Assembly: GCA_030446715.1 (NCBI GenBank)
Contig: JAUJMU010000005.1
Span: forward strand, 198,709 to 262,708
From: Cytophagales bacterium
GTDB taxonomy: Bacteria > Bacteroidota > Bacteroidia > Cytophagales > 172606-1
Direction: 5' to 3'
DNA length: 64,000 nt
Position numbers and translations under genes: made by a program. The notes beneath the pieces are model-generated. The model made no database searches and was not told where the DNA came from. It saw only the letters and a program-made list of their open reading frames with translations. Shown piece after piece: positions 1-9,285 of the stretch. Each line of letters begins with the position of its first letter. Within the stretch, counting starts at the first letter, position 1.

Positions 1-1
1 T

Positions 2-202
2 GAGCGCAACCTGGTGAAGCCGGGCGTAACCGGGCTGGCACAGGTGAAGGGTTACCGCGGCGAAACTGCCCATCCGCAGCTGATGAAAAACCGGGTGCGG
101 GTAGATCTGTTCTACATCGAAAACTGGTCGTTTGTGCTTGATATCAAGATTATTTATCTCACCATCTCCGGAATGATGCGCGGCGACCAGAATGCCTTCT
201 GA
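2..202 (+). CDS. Undecaprenyl-phosphate sugar phosphotransferase, C-terminal end (partial)
   Basis: Only the last 66 codons are present; the reading frame is open from base 2, so the gene starts before the window. The residues KPGVTGLAQVKGYRGET followed by R-DLFYIENWS and a hydrophobic stretch are the conserved C-terminal part of the bacterial sugar transferase family (WcaJ/WbaP type). These membrane proteins move a sugar-1-phosphate onto undecaprenyl phosphate and so start assembly of exopolysaccharide or O-antigen repeat units. It ends with the LDIKIIYLTISGM segment typical of the family. The stop is followed by a hairpin terminator shared with rplS. Substrate sugar cannot be told from this fragment. 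Confidence 0.88.
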   Translation, partial: ERNLVKPGVTGLAQVKGYRGETAHPQLMKNRVRVDLFYIENWSFVLDIKIIYLTISGMMRGDQNAF

Positions 203-258
203 GCCATAGGGCAGTAGTTTTCAGTGACAAATATTTAGTAAAGGGATACCCCAGCGAA

Positions 259-282
259 AAAAGCCATCCGGAGATGGCTTTT
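259..282. terminator. Bidirectional rho-independent terminator
   Basis: AAAAGCCATC, loop CGGA, GATGGCTTTT: a perfect 10-bp stem with A and T tracts on both sides. It lies between the convergent sugar transferase (plus) and rplS (minus) and can serve both. Confidence 0.85.
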
Positions 283-310
283 CTGATTTCTGAAGGGGAA
301 AGGGAATTGA

Positions 311-667
311 TTATGCCTTTTTCTCCTTGATACGGGCTGCTTTACCCATTCTGCCTCTCAGGTAGAACAAGCGTGCCCGCCGTACCATACCCTGACGGAT
401 CCGCTCAATTTTTTCGATGCTCGGAGAAGCAATCGGGAAAATCCTTTCTACACCCACTCCGTTGGACACCTTGCGTACAGTGAAAGTCTCACCGGCGCTG
501 CCGGAGTTGCGGCGCTGGATTACAGTGCCCTGAAACTGCTGGATGCGTTCTTTGGTGCCTTCCCGGATTTTTACGTGTACGTTGATGGTATCCCCCGGCT
601 GGAAGTCCGGGAAGGCGTTGCGCCGCTCACGGGCCTCCGCTTCGATCATTTTGATAATTTCGCTCAT
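311..667 (-). CDS. rplS: 50S ribosomal protein L19
   Basis: 118 aa, the normal length for L19, which sits at the 30S/50S interface. The start [16 protein letters not shown] was chosen because homology begins there; the open frame continues upstream without family similarity. Seen: the motifs [47 protein letters not shown] and [20 protein letters not shown], all diagnostic of L19. It is transcribed alone, divergently from glyS, from a TAnnTTTG promoter about 50 bases upstream. It is not next to rpsP/rimM/trmD here, unlike the usual proteobacterial order. Confidence 0.97.
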   Translation of the reverse strand: MSEIIKMIEAEARERRNAFPDFQPGDTINVHVKIREGTKERIQQFQGTVIQRRNSGSAGETFTVRKVSNGVGVERIFPIASPSIEKIERIRQGMVRRARLFYLRGRMGKAARIKEKKA

Positions 668-718
668 GATGGTATAGTCAGTGTTTGGGATACGCTGTCG
701 GCTCTTGAAAAACGAGTG

Positions 719-726
719 CAAATATA
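719..726 (-). promoter_or_regulatory. rplS promoter -7 element
   Basis: On the minus strand TATATTTG matches the Bacteroidota -7 consensus TAnnTTTG. With transcription starting about 7 bases on, rplS would have a leader of about 45 nt. Confidence 0.6.
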
Positions 727-816
727 GCAATATCAGGTGAAGCACAATCCATTACGTGTAATTATTTTTACTCAGATTCGCACTGTTCATCTGCCTGTAA
801 CTTATCCGGAACGTAT

Positions 817-824
817 TATCTTTG
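817..824 (+). promoter_or_regulatory. glyS promoter -7 element abutting the start codon
   Basis: TATCTTTG is an exact TAnnTTTG match that ends five bases before the glyS ATG at 830. With the usual spacing, transcription would begin at or inside the start codon, giving a leaderless or near-leaderless mRNA. An alternative is a different, more distal promoter. Confidence 0.55.
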
Positions 825-829
825 CGACC

Positions 830-2305
830 ATGGCCACTCAAGAAAAAGTTTCTGAACACAACCTGGGCAAAATCATTTCTCACGCCAAAGAATACGGCTT
901 TGTCTTTCCGTCCAGCGAAGTATACGACGGTCTGGCGGCAGTGTATGACTATGGCCCCTACGGCGTTGAGTTGAAAAATAACCTGAAAACGCTCTGGTGG
1001 AAATCCATGACGCAGTTGCAGGACAATGTGGTGGGCATTGACGCATCAATCTTCATGCACCCGCTTACCTGGAAAGCTTCGGGTCACGTAGACAGTTTCA
1101 ACGACCCGATGGTTGACAACCGGGACTCTAAAAAACGCTACCGGGCCGACCAGTTGCTGGAAGCCAAAGCCGAAGAATACGCCAAAGCCGGACAGGAAGA
1201 GAAAGGCCATGCCCTGCTGGTGGAGATGGGTCGTTTGCTGGACGCCGGTGACCTGAACGGAGTACGCGAGCAGATCATTTCCGAAGGGATTGTGTGTCCG
1301 GTTTCCGGTACGGCCAACTGGACCGAAGTACGCCAGTTTAATCTCATGTTTTCGACCAGAGTAGGTTCCGTAGCCGAAGATGCCGACACGATTTACCTGC
1401 GTCCCGAAACCGCCCAGGGCATATTCGTCAACTTCCTGAACGTGCAGAAGACGGCCCGGATGAAAATTCCCTTTGGCATCGCCCAGGTCGGCAAAGCCTT
1501 CCGCAATGAAATAGTGGCCCGCCAGTTTATCTTCCGCATGCGGGAATTTGAGCAGATGGAGATGCAATACTTCGTGCGGCCCGGCGAAGAAATGAAGTGG
1601 TACGAATTCTGGAAAGAAACCAGGCTCAAATGGCACCAGGCAGTAGGCCTGCCCGCCCAGAAGCTCAAATACCACGTCCACGAAAAGCTGGCGCATTACG
1701 CCAATGCTGCCGTTGACATTGAGTTTGAGTTTCCGTTCGGCTTTAAAGAGATAGAAGGCATTCACTCCCGTACGGATTTTGACCTGAGCCAGCACCAGAA
1801 GTTGTCGAAGAAGAAGATGCAGTACTTCGACAATGAGATCAACCAGAACTACGTGCCCTACGTGGTGGAAACCTCAGTCGGGGCTGACCGTCTTTTTCTG
1901 GCGGTGTTGTGCAATGCTTACACGGAGGAAGTGGTAGGTGAAGGCGAAAACCAGAAGGAGCGTACCTACCTGAAACTGCACCCGGCCATTGCGCCGGTAA
2001 AAGCAGCCATATTCCCGCTGGTGCGGAAGGATGGCCTGCCTGAGAAGGGGATGCAGATCTTCAACCAGCTCAAGCAGGACTTCCGCGTGGTGTACGAAGA
2101 ACGGGATGCCATCGGCCGGCGGTACACCCGTCAGGATCTGATCGGTACGCCCTTCTGCATTGCCGTGGACTACCAGACGCTGGAAGACAATACCGTCACG
2201 ATCCGCCACCGCGATTCAATGGAACAGGAAAGGGTAAGCATAGAAGAGCTGAGAGACAAAATAGCCCGGGAAGTATCCTTCTCCCGGATTTATGAGCAGT
2301 TATAG
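830..2305 (+). CDS. glyS: Glycyl-tRNA synthetase (dimeric class II type)
   Basis: 491 aa. Charges tRNA-Gly with glycine in the cytosol. This is the single-chain alpha2 type found in Bacteroidota and eukaryotes, not the alpha/beta type of E. coli. Seen: an N-terminal segment GKIISHAKEYGFVFPSSEVYDG, KNNLKTLWWKSM, class II motif 2 around residues 220-240 (GKAFRNEI, RMREFEQMEMQYF), and motif 3 near residue 350 (ETSVGADRLFLAVL). The C-terminal anticodon-binding domain contains FRVVYEERDAIGRRYTRQD and VTIRHRDSMEQERV. The start is MATQEKVSEHNLGK; an upstream extension of the frame has no similarity and would run through the promoter. Single gene with its own terminator. Confidence 0.97.
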   Translation: MATQEKVSEHNLGKIISHAKEYGFVFPSSEVYDGLAAVYDYGPYGVELKNNLKTLWWKSMTQLQDNVVGIDASIFMHPLTWKASGHVDSFNDPMVDNRDSKKRYRADQLLEAKAEEYAKAGQEEKGHALLVEMGRLLDAGDLNGVREQIISEGIVCPVSGTANWTEVRQFNLMFSTRVGSVAEDADTIYLRPETAQGIFVNFLNVQKTARMKIPFGIAQVGKAFRNEIVARQFIFRMREFEQMEMQYFVRPGEEMKWYEFWKETRLKWHQAVGLPAQKLKYHVHEKLAHYANAAVDIEFEFPFGFKEIEGIHSRTDFDLSQHQKLSKKKMQYFDNEINQNYVPYVVETSVGADRLFLAVLCNAYTEEVVGEGENQKERTYLKLHPAIAPVKAAIFPLVRKDGLPEKGMQIFNQLKQDFRVVYEERDAIGRRYTRQDLIGTPFCIAVDYQTLEDNTVTIRHRDSMEQERVSIEELRDKIAREVSFSRIYEQL

Positions 2306-2316
2306 GCAGCAAATGA

Positions 2317-2353
2317 AAAAGCCCGGCTGTTACGCCGGGCTTCATCGTTTTTT
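2317..2353 (+). terminator. glyS terminator
   Basis: AAGCCCGGC, loop TGTTAC, GCCGGGCTT followed by a T-rich run (CATCGTTTTTT). Confidence 0.85.
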
Positions 2354-2456
2354 GTAAGCATAACAAATTCTGATAAGACACTCAGGCGTCTTCCTCTGCA
2401 ACTGCCTATGCAAGCAGCTTTTTCTGAAATTTCACTTCTGAAACCTGATCTCTGTT

Positions 2457-2921
2457 TTACCGGAGCCGGTCGGCTGACCTTACCAGGTTTTCGTCACGGC
2501 GGATAAACCGGTTGGCAATCAGGTTGCAGATCATGGCCGCCATCGGCAGGTAGGTGCCCGTCAGGTATCTGCCCTGCTGGCCTTCGATGTACTCATCTCC
2601 CTGACCGGAAAACAGGATAATCAGACCGAGTACGCCAGCCATCAGCAGGGAGTTCAAGGCGCCCAGTTTGATCTGCAACAGCCGGTTTTTGAACTTACTG
2701 ATGGAAAAAAAGGCAATGAGTGCGGCTATAATGGATAAGCCGGCGATGTAAAAAACCGGCTTTGAGTTTACTTCCGAACCCTGCCGCACATGCTCCAGCC
2801 GGAAAGCATCGAGAGTAGCAATTTCGTTTCCCCGCTGCTCCTGCCAGAATTCCATGAAAACAGTGATAATCATCAGTGCCCCCAGCAGGAGCAGAAATAG
2901 TGTCTGAACGCGCTGCCACAT
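2457..2921 (-). CDS. DUF4293 family membrane protein
   Basis: 154 aa, predicted four membrane segments: residues about 7-24, 57-76, 85-104 and 122-140. The N-terminus MWQRVQTLFLLLLGALMIITVF and the spacing of the helices match DUF4293, a family confined to Bacteroidota with no known function. No catalytic motif is visible. It sits downstream of nothing obvious and next to the MutS-like gene on the same strand, separated by about 100 bases of AT-rich repeat sequence, so cotranscription is possible but not shown. Confidence 0.8.
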   Translation of the reverse strand: MWQRVQTLFLLLLGALMIITVFMEFWQEQRGNEIATLDAFRLEHVRQGSEVNSKPVFYIAGLSIIAALIAFFSISKFKNRLLQIKLGALNSLLMAGVLGLIILFSGQGDEYIEGQQGRYLTGTYLPMAAMICNLIANRFIRRDENLVRSADRLR

Positions 2922-3023
2922 AACTTTAAAAATTGTAAATGCTCAATGGTAAATTTTAAATTCAGGAGGCGCAAAGTTGGCGGATATTCATTCAGCATTC
3001 AAAATTCATAATTTAAAATTTCT

Positions 3024-4835
3024 CTACACTTCTATTCCCATCTGCCGCATCAGCTGGCTGGCATTGAAACTCTGGCAGATTCCTTCGCGCAGTTTGTAGT
3101 CAAAGTGCAGTTTGCCGTCGGCAAAATCGCTGTTGAAGCTGTAGTTCGTCACGTATTCGGGTGATATTTCACCCATTTGCCCCAGCGCCAGATCGTGCGT
3201 GGAAACCAGACCCGTAGCATTGTGATTGTGCAGCTGCCGGATCAGGGCCTTTGCTCCTTCGTGCCGGTCGTTGGAGTTGGTTCCCTTCAGGATCTCGTCA
3301 AGGAGATAAAATACGGGCTGACCCTCCGGCAAAAGGTCGATCAACTGACGGAGGCGTTTCAATTCGGCATAAAAGGATGATACGCTTTCCTCCAGCGAGT
3401 CCTGGGTGCGCATGGCCGTAAACACCTGAAATACAGAAATGCGACAGGCAGCAGCGCATACAGGGGCTCCGGCAAGGGCCAGCACGGCATTGATGCCCAG
3501 CGTCCGCAGAAAGGTGCTTTTGCCCGACATGTTGGAGCCGGTTACCACTACCGTTTTGCCTGTTCCCTCCACAAAAAAGCTGTTACTGACCCGCTTTTGC
3601 GCGGGAATAAGCGGGTGGCCCAGTTCGCGGGCTTCGTACTGAAAGTCTGCTCCGGTAGTTTCCGGAAGTACGTACTCAGGATTGGCAAAGCCGAAACCGG
3701 CCATACTGTTGAGCACCTCCGCCTCCGCCAGCGCATCGAACCACTTCCGGACGGTACTTTCCATACCCGACTTCCATTTCTCCAGCCGGATCATCCAGTA
3801 CAGGTCCCAGAGCAGCGTCACATTGACCATCAGGTAAAAAACGGCGTTGCGCCGGGCCTGCAGATTGGTGAGCAGCGAAGCCAGTTGCCTGATCTTACCC
3901 GACGCCGGTACTGCTTCGCCGGTCAGCCGGTCTTTGATCCGCAGCATGCTGGCCGACCCGAACGGATGCCCCTCCAGCGACTGGATCAGTGAGCCGTAGG
4001 CACGCAGCGTCCGGGAGGTCTGCCAGGCGCCTTCTGCCGCCTGGTGTACTTCCCGGAAAGTATACCGCAGCAGCCAGCCATTGACCAGCAGGAAAAGAAT
4101 GGGCAGGTGATACGTAACGGTTTCAGAAAAGATGGATAACAGAATAGCCGTTACAGTCAGCACGGGCATCAGGTAAGCCAGCACCACCAGCCATTTGCGG
4201 CTGCTGATCTGCGGTGGCTGCTTCAGCCAGTTCAGTAACCGGCGCAGGTTTTCGGGGTCATCTTCCCAGTGCCGGCCGGTAGCCTGAAAGTGCTGCCGCC
4301 AGTCGGGGTGGCCGGCCAGCTCTTTTATTGCCTGCTGCCGGTGCATGATTGCCTCACGGTCCGCCGGGTGCTGAAGCCATGCGGCGAGCTTCACCCGGCC
4401 GTCGGGGGTGTTGGTACGGTTCAGCAATACGTACAGGGAACTCCGCCCGAACACATCCAGATCACCGCTGTAAGGATGCACCGGGTTGGCAAAGTCGATG
4501 CCGGAGTCGGCGGGGTGATGAACTCCGCTGTAGCGGGCCAGCTCTTCGCGGTTGATATCCGCCAGAAACCTGAACTGATCCCGTTGCCAGGCAATCTGCT
4601 GGTGCCGTTGGACCAAAGCCACAAAAAGCACCAGCGCCACTCCTGCCGCAACCAGTGCAAAGTCTAGTCCGGAAAGCCCAAATGCAAGCCACGCCAGTAA
4701 TGCCGCCCCGATGAAAAGACCCACCCTAAGCCATGACCAGGTATTGAAACGCCGCTGCCACAGAAGGGCCTCTTGTGCGTATTGGTCCCTTTTCTGTCCG
4801 AAAAACTCCGCGGGGTTGGTAGTGAATTGCTGCAT
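3024..4835 (-). CDS. MutS-related membrane-anchored ATPase
   Basis: 603 aa. The C-terminal third is a MutS ATPase domain: Walker A GSNMSGKST near residue 431, Walker B region VFYLLDEILKGTNS near residue 508, and the following DRHEGA and VSTHDLALG motifs. Unlike true MutS it lacks the mismatch-recognition domain and instead has two pairs of hydrophobic segments (about residues 36-72 and 215-256), so it is probably membrane associated. Such MutS-like proteins are common in Bacteroidota; their role in DNA repair is unproven. The central part has the helical lever arrangement of MutS domain III. No partner mutL or mutS2 lies nearby. Confidence 0.85.
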   Translation of the reverse strand: MQQFTTNPAEFFGQKRDQYAQEALLWQRRFNTWSWLRVGLFIGAALLAWLAFGLSGLDFALVAAGVALVLFVALVQRHQQIAWQRDQFRFLADINREELARYSGVHHPADSGIDFANPVHPYSGDLDVFGRSSLYVLLNRTNTPDGRVKLAAWLQHPADREAIMHRQQAIKELAGHPDWRQHFQATGRHWEDDPENLRRLLNWLKQPPQISSRKWLVVLAYLMPVLTVTAILLSIFSETVTYHLPILFLLVNGWLLRYTFREVHQAAEGAWQTSRTLRAYGSLIQSLEGHPFGSASMLRIKDRLTGEAVPASGKIRQLASLLTNLQARRNAVFYLMVNVTLLWDLYWMIRLEKWKSGMESTVRKWFDALAEAEVLNSMAGFGFANPEYVLPETTGADFQYEARELGHPLIPAQKRVSNSFFVEGTGKTVVVTGSNMSGKSTFLRTLGINAVLALAGAPVCAAACRISVFQVFTAMRTQDSLEESVSSFYAELKRLRQLIDLLPEGQPVFYLLDEILKGTNSNDRHEGAKALIRQLHNHNATGLVSTHDLALGQMGEISPEYVTNYSFNSDFADGKLHFDYKLREGICQSFNASQLMRQMGIEV

Positions 4836-4952
4836 AGGGCAAGTTAATAGACTTTATTAGTTTCGGAAACCCCCAAACTCTTACGCCTGATTGGAAAATC
4901 TGCAATTAAGTGGTTATCTTGCCATTCTTCTTGCAAGCATTTTAATTTACCA

Positions 4953-7076
4953 ATGGCATTAATTAACAAGATCAGAGAAAAGTCCGGTTGGGCTATCGGC
5001 TTTATTGCAATCGGCCTTGGAATTTTCATTGTCGGCTCTGACCTGCTTGGCCCCGGCGGCAGTGGTGGATTGTTGGGCAACGACGAAAAAGTAGGCGTAA
5101 TCGCCGGTGAAAAAGTCACGCTGAAGGAGTACCAGGCGGAACTCGAGCAGATGCAGGCCAACTACGCCATGCAAACCGGCCGCAATCCTTCCGAAGCAGA
5201 AATGGGCAGCCTGCGCGACCAGGCATGGAACCAGATCATCTTCAAAACGGCCTACCGCGATCAGTTTGACGAACTCGGCCTCGCCGTTCCCGACGACGAA
5301 CTGGAAGACATGGTGCAGGGCAATCATATTGACCCGGTAATCCGGCAGACCTTTGTGAACCCGGCTACCAACGAATTTGACAAGAGTCTGGTGATCCGCT
5401 ACTTGCAAAGCCTGCGTTCGGATTCCATTCCTCCCCAGCAAAAAGCAGCCTGGTTCTCTTTTGAGCAGCAGCTTGGCCCCCGCAGATTACAGGCTAAATA
5501 CGAGAACCTGCTGAAAAATACCGCCTACGTAACCAAAGCTGAAGCGCAGCGCGAATACGTAGCCCAGACGGCCAAAGCCAGTGCCAGTGTACTGTACGTT
5601 CCTTTCTACAGCGTACCCGATACGGCCGTAAAAGTAACCGACAGCCAGTTGCAGGCTTACCTGGACGAGCATAAGGAATTGTACAAGGGCGAAGCTTTCC
5701 GCAGAATCCAGTACGTTTCCTTCTCTATTCTGCCGTCGGCCAAGGACAGTGCTGATCTGTACGCCTAAATAAAGGAGCTTGCAAAAGGACTGGCTTCGGC
5801 TCCCAATGATTCATATTTTGCCGCCGCCAACACAGACGTTGCCTTCCCCGGCTCCTACCGCCCCATCGGCGAATTGCCCGAAGACATACAGGGCGACATC
5901 ACTACTTTCATCAAAGGTGGCATGTATGGTCCCTTCCGCGAAGGCGATACCTACTCGATTTATAAACTGGCCGACATAAAGGACGACACGACTGCATCGG
6001 CGCGGGCCAGCCACATTCTTTTCCGGGCGGATAGTTCTGCACAAGGTCAGGCTGAGGCATTGCGCAAAGCCCGCGAAGTACTGGCTCAGATCAAAGCAGG
6101 CGCTTCCTTTGAAGAAATGGCCCGCGTTCACGGCACCGACGGTACGGCCCAGAGTGGCGGCGACCTTGGCTGGTTTACCAGAGGCCGCATGGTAAAGCAA
6201 TTTGAAAATGCCGTGTTCAGCTTCAACGGCACCGGCCTGATCGGGGAGCCGGTCAAAACTGATTTTGGCTACCACATCATCAAGGTTACCCAGCCCAAAA
6301 CAAGCCGGCTGTACAAGCTTTATGCGATCAAAAAGAGCATCAGTGCCAGCGATGCTACCCGCGATGAGGCTTACCGCCGGGCAAGTTCTTTCCTGAGCAA
6401 CAGCAGTGATCTGGAGTCTTTCCATGCCAATTTAAAGAAAGACCCTACCCTTTCCAGCAACATCGCGGAAAGAGTACGCCCGAATGACAATTTTGTGAAT
6501 ACGGTAACCAATGCCCGTGAAATTGTACGCTGGGCTTACAATACCGAAACTGAGGTGAACGACGTAGCTAGCCAAGTGTTTGAACTGGAAGATCAGTACG
6601 TGGTAGCTGCCGTAACGGGTGCCGGCGAAGAGAAGAAGCCCACCGTTGAGGCTTACCGGAACGAACTTACTGCCAAAGTGCGCAATCAGATGAAGGCTGA
6701 GCAGATTATCGGGAACCTGGGAACGGTGACTGGCCCACTGGATGCCGCCGCTCAGAAGCACGGTGCGCAGGCGCAGGTGGTTCAGGTATCAGATGTTACC
6801 TTAGCTTCCAATTCTCTCCAGAATATCGGGAATGATCCGGAAGCTGTGGGACGCATATTTGGCCTCAAGCAGGGTGCCCGGTCCAAGCCGTTTGCCGGTG
6901 AAAACGGCGTTCTGGTGGTAGAAGTAACTGGTACCACGCCTGCTCCGGCTATTGCGGATTACTCCCAGTACAGAAATCAACTACAGCAGACCAACGGCTC
7001 ACGCGCCGGTTACTTCCTGGCGCAGGCAATTCAGAACGACGCGGATATCGAAGATTACCGTTATAAATTCTATTAA
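4953..7076 (+). pseudogene. ppiD: PpiD/SurA-like peptidylprolyl isomerase, interrupted by one in-frame stop
   Basis: The reading frame runs 707 codons from the ATG at 4953 to the TAA at 7074, with a single TAA at 5766-5768 and no frameshift. Both halves read as one protein: MALINKIREKSGWAIGF with a membrane anchor (residues about 13-31) and a SurA N-terminal-like domain, then a PpiC rotamase domain at residues about 347-450 (ASHILFRADS, GGDLGWFTRGRMVKQFE, FGYHIIKV). The family is an inner-membrane, periplasm-facing foldase. Around the stop the frame reads SADLYA-stop-IKELAKGLAS, where Glu, Lys or Gln would be expected, so one base change explains it. A truncated 271-aa N-terminal product could be made; it would lack the catalytic domain. 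Sequencing error is the main alternative. Confidence 0.85.
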
Positions 7077-7178
7077 CCGGCGGTTAGCATATCAGCTGGT
7101 TACCTATAAACCGTAACATAAAACAATCTGACCCGGTTTTGTCCGACTATCCGACTATTGAATCAGGTAAACAATAAC

Positions 7179-7210
7179 CAAAAGCCAGTCCGGTACGGGG
7201 CTGGCTTTTG
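7179..7210 (+). terminator. Terminator after the ppiD-like gene
   Basis: CAAAAGCCAG and CTGGCTTTTG form a perfect 10-bp stem around a 12-base loop, followed by ATTTTT. Confidence 0.8.
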
Positions 7211-7271
7211 ATTTTTACGGCGTTTGGACGTATAACAAAGAAATGAACACCAAAGCTAACCACGTACTCCT

Positions 7272-8021
7272 ATGTCTGCCATTCATTCCTTTGTTGAGTA
7301 CCACCTGCTGCATCCGGAGGTAAGAGATATGCAAGTAGAAGCCGCCGTCCGGGAAGTTATTGCGCACCAGCTGTCTGCCATTTGCGTACCCCCTTACTGG
7401 GTAAAGAAAGCCAGCCGCGACACCAATCCGGCCGGGATTGCCCTGGCTGCGGTGGTGGGCTTTCCCTTCGGCTACCAGCGAACCGAGGCCAAGGTTAGCG
7501 AAGCCGAACTGGCCTTTGCCGATGGCGCTCAGGAAATCATACTGACCATCAACCTGTCGGCGCTTAAGTCGGAGCGGTGGAACTGGATCAAGGCTGAAAT
7601 TGCACGTTTTGCCAAACTGGTGCACGATCAGGAAAAGCCGCTTACTGTGCTCACTGACGCAGACCGGCTGACCCCTCAGGAGGTAGTCAGGCTCTGCAAA
7701 GATGCCGTTGACGCAGGTACGGATTTTTTTCAGACGGCTACCGGTGCGCTGGCTGCAAATGAAGCCCCGGTTCATTCTGTCGCTTTCCTGCGTGAGACAC
7801 TGCATCCTTCGGCAGGGCTGAAAGTTTTCCGGAACCATCTCACTCCTGCCGGGGCAGCAGAACTGCTGAAAGAGGGCGCCGATAAAATCTGCACCCCTCA
7901 CCTGTCAGGGATACTTGTAAATTTGCCTCCAGAAAAAACGCAGGTTATCAACCAACTGACGCCGAAAAGCGTTATGCAAACAGATCAAAACAGCGAACAT
8001 GACTGCGGTTACCACCCATAA
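7272..8021 (+). CDS. DeoC/LacD-like class I aldolase homologue lacking the Schiff-base lysine
   Basis: 249 aa, TIM-barrel of the deoxyribose-phosphate aldolase family. Landmarks align with DERA: SAICVPPYWV, AAVVGFPFGYQRTEAKVSEAE, and GTDFFQTATG. In true DERA the last motif is DFVKTSTG, whose lysine forms the Schiff base; here it is Gln154. The acidic residue of the DxVINIG motif is also lost (EIILTINLS). The second lysine is kept (Lys184 in GLKVFRN). Classical 2-deoxyribose-5-phosphate cleavage by the known mechanism is therefore unlikely. Its 3' end overlaps the proline dehydrogenase start by 23 bases, so the two are translated from one message. The name deoC is not justified by the active site. 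Confidence 0.78.
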   Translation: MSAIHSFVEYHLLHPEVRDMQVEAAVREVIAHQLSAICVPPYWVKKASRDTNPAGIALAAVVGFPFGYQRTEAKVSEAELAFADGAQEIILTINLSALKSERWNWIKAEIARFAKLVHDQEKPLTVLTDADRLTPQEVVRLCKDAVDAGTDFFQTATGALAANEAPVHSVAFLRETLHPSAGLKVFRNHLTPAGAAELLKEGADKICTPHLSGILVNLPPEKTQVINQLTPKSVMQTDQNSEHDCGYHP

Positions 8022-9195
8022 AAATATTTCTTTTGACGATACTTCGGTGGCTTTTGCTTCCCGTTCCAATGCCCGGCTCCGGAAAATGTACTGGCTCTTT
8101 GCAGCCATGAACAACAGCCTGCTGGTAAATGTGGGTACCGGTGCCATCAAGCTGGCCCTGCAACTCCATCTGCCGGTCAAAGGGTTGATCCGCAACAATT
8201 TTTTCGCGCATTTCTGGGGGGGACAAACCATAAGCGACTGCGAACCGGCAATACAGGAACTGCACAACTTCGGGGTAGGTACTATTCTCGACTACTCGGT
8301 AGAAGGAGAGAAAAGTGAAGCTGGTTTTGAAGAAACCACCCGCGAAGTGATAGCGACCATCCGGAAAGCGGCCGGTAATCCGGCGGTACCGTTTTCAGTG
8401 TTCAAGATCACGGGTGTTGCCGACGCTGCATTGCTCGAAAAAGTACAGCAGGGACAGCGTCTTTCCAAAGCTGAACAAGCGGCATTCCAGCAAGCAAAGA
8501 ACCGGGTAGATGCCATCTGCCGGGAAGCGGCGGAAGGGCAGGTGCGGGTATTTATTGACGGCGAGGAGACCTGGATTCAGAATACCATTGACGACCTCAC
8601 CTGCCAGATGATGCGCAGGTACAACCGGCAGGAGGCCATTGTCTGGAATACATACCAGCTTTACCGTCAGGATGCTTTGGGCAATTTACAGAAAGCATTT
8701 GCGGAAGCCGGACGGGAAGGCTACTACCTGGGAGCCAAACTGGTACGCGGTGCCTATATGGAAAAGGAACGCAACACTGCCGGCAAACAGGGTCTTCCCG
8801 ATCCGATTCAACCCGACAAAAACAGCACCGACGAAGATTTCAACGATGCGCTTCGGTTTTGCATGGCTCACCTGGACCGGGTCCGGTTCTGCGCCGGTAC
8901 TCACAACGAACAAAGCTGCTACCTGCTGCTGGAGTTGATGGATCAAAAGAACATTGCGCCGGAAGACTCCCGTATCTGGTTTGCCCAGTTATACGGCATG
9001 AGTGACAATATTTCCTACAACCTTGCCCGGGCCGGTTACAACGTAGCCAAGTACGTACCCTACGGACCGGTAGCCGCTGTAATGCCATACCTCTTCCGCC
9101 GGGCGGAGGAGAACACTTCCATTGCCGGCCAGAGCAGCCGAGAGTTCCGGCTGATCGCAAAAGAGATGCGCCGCCGGAAAAAGATCAACAAGTAA
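7999..9195 (+). CDS. Proline dehydrogenase
   Basis: 398 aa. Oxidises proline to pyrroline-5-carboxylate with FAD, feeding electrons to the membrane quinone pool. Seen: GTILDYSVEGE, VFKITGVAD, RVFIDGEETWIQNTIDDLT, NTYQLYRQD, GAKLVRGAYMEKER, CAGTHNE and the C-terminal YVPYGPVAAVMPYLFRRAEEN with the paired arginines that bind the substrate carboxylate. This is the stand-alone monofunctional type; no P5C dehydrogenase is adjacent. It follows the DeoC-like gene with a 23-base overlap. The gene ends only 30 bases before the remnant of a vapBC module. Confidence 0.93.
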   Translation: MTAVTTHKNISFDDTSVAFASRSNARLRKMYWLFAAMNNSLLVNVGTGAIKLALQLHLPVKGLIRNNFFAHFWGGQTISDCEPAIQELHNFGVGTILDYSVEGEKSEAGFEETTREVIATIRKAAGNPAVPFSVFKITGVADAALLEKVQQGQRLSKAEQAAFQQAKNRVDAICREAAEGQVRVFIDGEETWIQNTIDDLTCQMMRRYNRQEAIVWNTYQLYRQDALGNLQKAFAEAGREGYYLGAKLVRGAYMEKERNTAGKQGLPDPIQPDKNSTDEDFNDALRFCMAHLDRVRFCAGTHNEQSCYLLLELMDQKNIAPEDSRIWFAQLYGMSDNISYNLARAGYNVAKYVPYGPVAAVMPYLFRRAEENTSIAGQSSREFRLIAKEMRRRKKINK

Positions 9196-9225
9196 CCGGG
9201 AGAATTTCCGGTCAACAGGGGTCAC

Positions 9226-9285
9226 AAGTATACTTTAGCCAGTGATTTTGACGCACCACTGGAAGATTTTAAAGACTATATGTAA
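9226..9285 (+). pseudogene. VapB-type antitoxin remnant (C-terminal tail only)
   Basis: The frame ending at the TAA of TAATG, directly at the vapC start, reads LASDFDAPLEDFKDYM, the typical C-terminal tail of antitoxins paired with PIN toxins of this subfamily. Nothing upstream in any frame looks like the DNA-binding N-terminus; the proline dehydrogenase stop lies 30 bases before. The 5' part of the antitoxin gene has been lost. Short, so moderate confidence. Confidence 0.65.
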
